Both the position numbers and the translations under genes were made by a program. Below the pieces are notes generated by a model. It did no database searches and was not told where the DNA came from. It saw only the letters and a program-made list of their open reading frames with translations. From contig NDFF03000040.1 of assembly GCA_002150815.3 (NCBI GenBank), forward strand, positions 248,001 to 312,000: DNA of 64,000 bases. Reading direction: 5' to 3'. Every line of letters starts with the position of its first letter. Position 1 is the stretch's first letter. Of this stretch, positions 58,196-64,000 are shown piece by piece. This DNA comes from Grammothele lineata (taxonomy: Eukaryota > Basidiomycota > Agaricomycetes > Polyporales > Polyporaceae).

Positions 58196-58967
58196 GATGC
58201 CTTTTCCCCACTCACGTCATTCCTGTAGGCACCGGGGCAAGGTACAGCCACAGCCAAGGACGGAGGTCGCGCTTGGTCTAGCCCGTCTCAACGCAAGCTC
58301 CGCGGTTTATTCAAGGAGCTGAATTTTCGGCGTGCTTGTGCTGATGGTGATGTACGGGAGGACAGGAGACGGCGGTGAGGGGCTGGCGTAGGACCATCAT
58401 CTGCTTTGTAATAGTATGTGTCCATCTATCCGTGCTGTTTGCTCACTGTGATCTCTACGTCGAGTCGTCCATCGCGCGATCGCTCGAAACAGGGGCTGCG
58501 ATCGTGCGCATGCAACGAGGAATAGTTCTAAAGTGCGGTCCAGCTCCCCGCCGAGGTGCGTAGATCGCATGTTTTGACTCACGTGCAACGCATGGCTCCG
58601 AGATATGGGCGGCTGCGCCCTCTTCGCCCGCCCTTTGCAGGCCCAACGTCCTCGTTGGTCAAGCGTGCAGCGGTGAGGTGCACTGCTCTAGCAGTGCAGA
58701 CCAGCCGTGCTCGCCATGCACGACCCAGCAGACAGAGGCGTCGGCCAGTCGTATAATTTCCCTGCAAGCCGTCCATCGAGTTCGTCGTACCTCACTCCCC
58801 GTCGCATTGCGCCCTTGCGTCGTCCTCGCAGCACGCCGAACCTGCTGATCCACCAAAGAAGACCTCTTCTGCATCCACATTGCTCTATATCTATTGCGGT
58901 CCAAACGTGCTGGACCCTCCCCCGAACCTAACTATCCGCAGTCTTCAGTTCAATAAGTACCCTCGAC
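58196..58967. other. Intergenic region, about 770 bases
   Basis: Between SLD2 and the F-box-like gene. The last 200 bases (58780-58960) are C/T-rich, typical of a promoter. No other feature was recognised. Confidence 0.5.
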
Positions 58968-61559
58968 ATGCACCGCGAATCCACCATGTCTTCTGGACAG
59001 TCTCTCTCTCGTCGTTCTTCCCTGGTCGACTACATCTCCCACATTCCTCGCCCGCGACTCCCCAGCCTCCGCTCTCGGAAGTCTACAGCGTCCCTCAAGT
59101 CTCTACCATCGGTGAAGGTTGACAACTACACATCGTACGCAGTTTATCAGCAAATAATGCTGCCGGCCATCCTCCGCGACGAAAGCACCACTCAGAAACT
59201 TCTTGAGGCCATCCTCGAGACCCCTGGAGGCAGGCGCTCTGTCGCTCGCCTTGCACGTACGTGCAAAGCCCTCAAGGAGCCCGCGCTGGACCTCCTCTGG
59301 CGCGACCTGGACAGCCTTACCCCGCTCCTGGGGCTCTTCCCCAGCGCTATCCTGAAGCGTGCCCGCAGGCCGGGCCTGGGCCTGGTACGCCTTCTACCTC
59401 TGTCAACGCCGCAAGAGTCGTTGCTCACCCGGGTGCTCGCATCCCCTGCCTCCCTCCTGTTTGACGAGCAGACGAAAGCACCTGAACGCGACGACTGGGC
59501 GCGCGTCCTCGCGTACGGCTCGCGGGTGAAGAGTATCGCGTACATTGAGAGCTCGGGTAACATCGCCCCGTCGATCCTCCCGCTTCTGGAGGAGCACCGC
59601 CCGGAGACGTTCATCCTCCCCAACCTCACGTCGCTCACGTGGAAGGTCGAGACTTCGGGGAACCTCGAGCGCTGCCGCATGTTCCTCGGGCCTCGCATCG
59701 AGGCCGTCGTGCTCGAGGTCGGCTCGAAAACGCCAAGGATCAACGACCTCCTGGAGGAAATCGCGGGCCACAGGGCGCTCAAGGCCTTCTCGTTCACTCT
59801 GCACACGAACCTACCCGACAAGTTCACGGACACGTTCCAGGACAACACCGCGATCGAGAAGCTCGCGCTGACTGCGCCGGGAGCGTTGGCGTCGAAGGTC
59901 GGCAAGTGGGCTTCAGACCTCCCCGCGCTCAAGACCTTTGCGGTCGACCTTTCGGCTCGTTCGACGACGGCCGTGGAGGGCTTCTTCGACGAGATCAGCC
60001 CTGGCTCGGGATATTCGACGCCAAGCTCCGTCGGGGGCACGGACAGTGGGGTCTTTTCCGCGGATGAAGTGGACTTCTCCGAAGTCCGCAAGGCCGCAAC
60101 GCGCCTCACGCGCGACGGGCCTCGTCGCGGCGCCTTCGCGCGGCTCACGAACCTCATGCTGACGGGCGATGCCGCGAACCTTGCGACATTCCTCAAGCAC
60201 CTCACGAGCCCCTTGACCCAGCTCGACCTAACGATGGAGGATCCCCCTCAGGCCGTGGACTGGCACGACTTGTCCAACGTTATTTGCGACCAGTTCTCCA
60301 GCACCCTCCAGTCCATTCGCGTCAACGCTACCAGTGCGTCCCGGTTCGGAGAGCTTGTCCGCGCGACGTCGCGAGGCGGCGACGCACCCATGCGCCGCCT
60401 CCCCTTGACACACTTCTCCATGCTCCCGCGTCTGTGGCGATTCGACATCGATCTCCCCGAGTCGGCCATCTTCGAAGAGAGGGACATCTTCCACATCGCG
60501 CGGGTCTGCCCGAACATCGAAATCCTCCGCCTCTGTCCTATGGCGCGCTTCCCCCCGACGGGCTCCCCGCCACCGATCACGCTCGAGACGATCGTACCGC
60601 TCACGCGGGACTGCCCGCGATTGCACACGCTCGCGCTCGTCGTGAACGCGGCCGAGCTGCAGACGGATGATGTGTACTCGACGCGCGTGGTCTGCTCGCG
60701 CTCCCTCCTCCGCTTACACGTGGGCCACTCGTGGGTCAAGAACCCGCTGCAAACGGCTGTGCTCCTGAGCCATCTCACGCCGTACCTGGAGTCGCTCAAG
60801 TTCTTTGACCAAAAGAACCGCATGAGCACCATCGAGGCGAACGTGACGGGCTGGCAGAGGGTCGCCGAGATCCTGCCCCACGTCCAGCACATCCGTCTGT
60901 CAGAGAGGAAGCTGCAGCCTCCGCCCGCGCCTTACGTGCCGCCGCCGAAGTCCGACAAGGGCATCGACGCGACTCCGATGATGTTCGACGCCGCCGTGTC
61001 CGTTCGTCCGGAACTCCAGGAGATGTCCGTCCAGGCCGAACCGGAAGTCGTCGACTGCGCCATCCAGATGGTACCGGAGACGTGCGAAATCTCCATCGAT
61101 GCTACTCCGGATCTCGTTGAGAGCGAAGTCATGGCAGTCGTCGAGTACCACGAGCAAGGCGTCGATGCTGTTCCCCCCACGCACGAGAAGGCGATAGAGC
61201 CTATCACCTTCACTCCCTCTAACAGCGACTCTGAGTCCTCGAATGACGACGTTCCCGAGCACACTACCCTCTCATCCATGTTCACTCCGACAGCTGCGGT
61301 AACAGGTATCACCAACCTGACATTCCGAGTCGTCCGGTTCTACACCGCACCAATCCGCTTCATGTTCTCATTTGTTCCCTTCAGTATGCCCAACATGCCC
61401 ATGCCCATGCCCCTCACAAAATTCGCACCTCCTCCACCATATTCGCCGTTCGAGTCCAGGACCAGTTCGGAGAAGAAACCATCTGAGAGTGAAGGATCTT
61501 CCTCATCACACTCGAACGGTGCCGCGATCGCGAAGGACATCAGCCCTGTTTGTCAATAG
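58968..61559 (+). CDS. F-box-like/LRR protein, single exon
   Basis: An intron-free frame of 863 residues with the ATG at 58968; a second ATG at 58986 (MSSGQSLSRRSS) is equally possible. An Arg/Ser-rich head precedes an F-box-like helix pair (VARLARTCKALKEPALDLLWRDLDSLTPLLGLFP). This is the form seen in large mushroom F-box families, where the classical LPxE(L/I) start is degenerate. The middle contains irregular leucine-rich segments (LTQLDLTMED, IEILRLCPM, RLHTLALVVNA). The tail after about residue 650 has many valine/acidic repeats (SVQAEPEVVDCAIQMVPETC) and a Pro-rich stretch. A role as substrate adaptor of an SCF ubiquitin ligase is inferred. Confidence 0.82.
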   Translation: MHRESTMSSGQSLSRRSSLVDYISHIPRPRLPSLRSRKSTASLKSLPSVKVDNYTSYAVYQQIMLPAILRDESTTQKLLEAILETPGGRRSVARLARTCKALKEPALDLLWRDLDSLTPLLGLFPSAILKRARRPGLGLVRLLPLSTPQESLLTRVLASPASLLFDEQTKAPERDDWARVLAYGSRVKSIAYIESSGNIAPSILPLLEEHRPETFILPNLTSLTWKVETSGNLERCRMFLGPRIEAVVLEVGSKTPRINDLLEEIAGHRALKAFSFTLHTNLPDKFTDTFQDNTAIEKLALTAPGALASKVGKWASDLPALKTFAVDLSARSTTAVEGFFDEISPGSGYSTPSSVGGTDSGVFSADEVDFSEVRKAATRLTRDGPRRGAFARLTNLMLTGDAANLATFLKHLTSPLTQLDLTMEDPPQAVDWHDLSNVICDQFSSTLQSIRVNATSASRFGELVRATSRGGDAPMRRLPLTHFSMLPRLWRFDIDLPESAIFEERDIFHIARVCPNIEILRLCPMARFPPTGSPPPITLETIVPLTRDCPRLHTLALVVNAAELQTDDVYSTRVVCSRSLLRLHVGHSWVKNPLQTAVLLSHLTPYLESLKFFDQKNRMSTIEANVTGWQRVAEILPHVQHIRLSERKLQPPPAPYVPPPKSDKGIDATPMMFDAAVSVRPELQEMSVQAEPEVVDCAIQMVPETCEISIDATPDLVESEVMAVVEYHEQGVDAVPPTHEKAIEPITFTPSNSDSESSNDDVPEHTTLSSMFTPTAAVTGITNLTFRVVRFYTAPIRFMFSFVPFSMPNMPMPMPLTKFAPPPPYSPFESRTSSEKKPSESEGSSSSHSNGAAIAKDISPVCQ

Positions 61560-61931
61560 TTTCCTTAACGATACTTATGCCTTATGCTTACATACGTACG
61601 GGTCGTGCTGGCACTAACGTAGGGGTCTTCGAATACCAATATCATTATCTCTCGTTCTGCTCTTGCTTCGAGTGTGAGAGACAGCCCTTCTTTGAATGCC
61701 AACAACCGCCGCCTCCTCGTAGGCATATGCCCTTCAAGTCCGATCCGCTTCCAATTTGGCGTTCCTGCGAGCGAGAGAGCGCTAACTCCACACGTGATAC
61801 AATATTCGCGACCTGCTCGATATGGCAGTGGGGATGGAGAGCGCTTGTACGCGACGCGTCAGTCCAGTCCGAGTCTGAAGACCGCGACAAGTTCCTGGCA
61901 TCCTTCTCCCACCTTACTCACAACTCTCATC
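61560..61931. other. Intergenic region, nothing recognised
   Basis: About 370 bases between the F-box-like gene and RPN5, which should include the RPN5 promoter. No TATA box or RNA gene is evident. Confidence 0.5.
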
Positions 61932-63751
61932 ATGGCCGATCCCAAGAAGCAAGAGAAAGACTACACGAAGGATGTTGACTCACTGCTCCCGGAGGCGAGG
62001 TCCTTGGCTGAGGTCCGTGCAGATGTCTCCTCTTACTCCAGTGTGGCACTAACCTCGTATGCGCGTACAGGCGGGGAAACTGCAAGAAGCATTGGACAAG
62101 ATCTATGTTCTGGAAAAGCAAGCACGTAATGTGCGCATGCTTGTGTTCATAGCTATACTACGTCTCTTACATTCCGTGCAGGCCTCAGACCTGCAGTCTA
62201 CCACGCGGCTCGTCAAGGAAGCGTCTCAGCTCTGCTACAAAGCTCGGAATTTCCAGCTATTGAATAACAACATCAGCCAGCTCAGCAAAAAGCACGGGCA
62301 GCTCAAAGCGGCTATTCAGGCGATCGTCGAGCAGGCGATTGACTGGCTCGAAGACATTCGGAAGACTCAGGGCAAGGAAAAGTGGCTGGAAGTCATTGAG
62401 ACGTTGCGGACCGTTACTGAGGGAAAGGTACGTGGTCCTGTTGTACATATACACGATTCACCTTTGACAACGCGCGCGTAGATCTTCCTCGAGACCCCCC
62501 GAGCACGTATAACCCTCCTTCTCGCCCACTATCATGAATCCCTCGCCAATGCTTCGACTGCAACCGCCGCATCACGCAAGGAAGCTCTGCAGCTTGCATC
62601 CGATCTTCTCAGCGACCTCCAAGTGGAGACGTACTCTTCCATGGACAGACGAGAGAAAACCGAGTTCATTGTAGAGCAAATGCGTCTGTTAATCGCACTG
62701 GCGCGACTCAAGGACGCAGAGATCGGGAAGGAGGGCAAGGATTCAATCGGCGGTGGTGAATCTGAATGGGTCAGAGTGCGTGTCGGTGGCAGGAAAGTCA
62801 ACGAGGAATTCTTGAAGGACAAAGCCAACGAGGTATGCTCGGAATATGAATATACAGACATGGGTGCGTGTGGCTAATATGTTGCCATGTGCTCACAGGA
62901 CCTGAAGCTCAAATATTACGACATGATGATTCAATACGCGCTGCACGAAAGTGCTTACCTTGACGCTGCAAAGCACTTCCACAAGGTCTGGGAAACACCT
63001 TCGATCAAGGAAGACGTGAACGGTCGGGGACGCGAAGTAAGTACTTGAGAGGTCGAAGTTTAGATTTAGACTCACCTTTCTCGAATGTTCAGGCTCTTGA
63101 GCACATTGTGTACTATGTCGTTCTTGCCCCTCATGATAACGAGCAATCCGACATGCTCCATCGCCTCTTCATCGACCCGGCTCTGTCCAAACTGGAGCTT
63201 CACTAGTAAGCTTTGCATCTTTTTTGCCTAGCCCAATGAACTGAGTATTATGGATAGCGCCCTGGTGAAGTGTTTCACAACACCGGAGCTCATGCGGTGG
63301 CCCGGGATCGAGCAGATATACGGACCGCACTTGAAGGAGACTAGTGTCTTCCAGGCTCCCAAACTCTGGGAGGATCTGCATACTCGGGTCATCGAGCACG
63401 TCAGTAATTTTGCTGATTTATCGCCTCAAGGCTAAATTGACATCCCCCCAGAATATCCGTATCGTGTCGCAATACTACACTCGTATCACCCTTGCTCGCC
63501 TCACGTCCCTCCTCGACCTGACACAAGAACAGACTGAGGAGACTCTTTGTCGCCTTGTTGTGTCAGGAACAGTATGGGCACGAGTCGATCGTCCTGCAGG
63601 TATCGTGAACTTCAGGAAGAGCAGAAGCGCGGAGGATGTGATGAACGATTGGAGCTCGGATATGCAACGGCTGCTGGGTCTTGTAGAGAAGACCTGGATG
63701 GGTGTCAATGCTGCGCAGGCGGCACAGTCACGAGCTGTGAAAGCCTCATGA
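61932..63751 (+). CDS. RPN5: 26S proteasome lid subunit Rpn5 (PSMD12)
   Basis: A structural subunit of the 19S regulatory lid with a TPR-like N-terminus and a C-terminal PCI domain. It starts MADPKKQEKDYTKDVDSLLPEA at 61932. Introns are read at about 62010-62069, 62131-62181, 62429-62480, 62834-62898, 63036-63091, 63207-63257 and 63400-63450. Conserved blocks are GKLQEALDKIYVLEKQARN, NFQLLNNNISQLSKKHGQLK, AHYHESLANASTATAASRKEA, LKYYDMMIQYALHESAYLDA and the PCI end NIRIVSQYYTRITLARLTSLL, ARVDRPAGIVNF. It ends QSRAVKAS at the TGA at 63749. Length (about 480 residues) fits the family. Confidence 0.93.
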
Positions 63752-63893
63752 CGTACGGCGCTGTATGTGGAGTTATTACGGACAGGGATTTCCCTTCATT
63801 TCCTCCCGCACCAGACTGGCTCGCTAGAGCGGTAGTGCTCTGAACACTGTATTATCTCCAAAGGAAGGTAAAGTACGTGTAGGACGATTACGT

Positions 63894-64000
63894 CTATGAC
63901 GGAACCGTTGCTGGCCGAGCGAAAAAGCCGACGAAATCCGCCTTGTTTGAAATCGCATGAGCTTCTCGTTGTGCGATGACCTCGGGATCCAGTCCAGCCG
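63894..64000 (-). CDS. C-terminal end of an unidentified gene, cut by the window edge
   Basis: The minus strand is open from the edge to a TAG at 63896-63894 and reads AGLDPEVIAQREAHAIS and then NKADFVGFFARPATVPS. The composition is protein-like and the stop is followed by spacer, so this is probably a real 3' end. The family was not recognised. Confidence 0.5.
   Translation of the reverse strand, partial: AGLDPEVIAQREAHAISNKADFVGFFARPATVPS

Noticed and set aside
59192..60205. 337-residue antisense frame inside the F-box-like gene
   Set aside because: It is Arg/Ser-rich and mirrors the codon bias of the sense gene, with no motif. It is a shadow frame.

Overview
The window is nuclear DNA from a filamentous basidiomycete, most likely an Agaricomycete. 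Genes are dense and broken by many short introns (about 45-80 bases, GT...AG, often with a CTGAC or CTAAC branch-like site). The gene set includes a wood/soil-fungus GH20 and GH5 secretome, a Pleurotus-type guanyl RNase, a Tea1-type kelch/coiled-coil protein and an F-box-like protein of the kind expanded in mushrooms. I see no bacterial operon, CRISPR array, rRNA or convincing tRNA, and no intact transposon.

Layout. 1-711 (-): N-terminal part of an acidic/disordered protein cut by the window edge. 1905-5025 (+): secreted GH20 beta-hexosaminidase with 13 exons. 5381-5493: nested inverted repeat. 5597-6913 (-): RNase III-fold plus dsRNA-binding protein that has lost most catalytic residues. 7309-13847 (-): Mi-2/Mit1-type chromatin remodeller, divergent from SEC8 (14118-18889, +; exocyst). 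19002-20229 (-): LYR-motif protein. 20929-22503 (+): GH5 endoglucanase. 22854-25341 (+): LSG1 GTPase (60S export). 25596-27674 (+): FHA-domain checkpoint/meiotic kinase. 28027-29300 (-): S-formylglutathione hydrolase. 30344-30752 (-): disrupted ubiquitin gene. 31021-33649 (-): lipase-like hydrolase with a long disordered N-terminus. 34318-36020 (+): short kelch protein. 36603-37612 (+): small secreted Kre9/Knh1-like protein. 37613-39981: gene-poor. 39982-44771 (+): Tea1-like polarity protein. 44999-50150 (-): RRP5, divergent from SF3A2/PRP11 (50444-51322, +). 51657-52251 (-): RNase T1/N1. 53520-56053 (-): Pro/Ser-rich protein, divergent from SLD2 (56443-58195, +). 58968-61559 (+): F-box-like protein. 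61932-63751 (+): proteasome subunit RPN5. 63894-64000 (-): C-terminal end of a further gene.

The genes are mostly independent housekeeping functions (ribosome biogenesis, splicing, replication initiation, secretion, proteolysis, chromatin) mixed with secreted hydrolases. I found no gene cluster that acts as one new system. The most unusual signal is structural. Several genes can only be read correctly with micro-exons of 3-11 bases, and two of these carry catalytic-motif codons: 8 bases for the kinase catalytic loop and 11 bases for the lipase nucleophile elbow. Other points of interest are a catalytically degenerate RNase III, a broken ubiquitin gene, a short/long kelch paralogue pair and a DEAH-to-DEGQ change in the remodeller.

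Exon boundaries were read by eye from reading frame, splice signals and family conservation. No alignment or transcript data were available.
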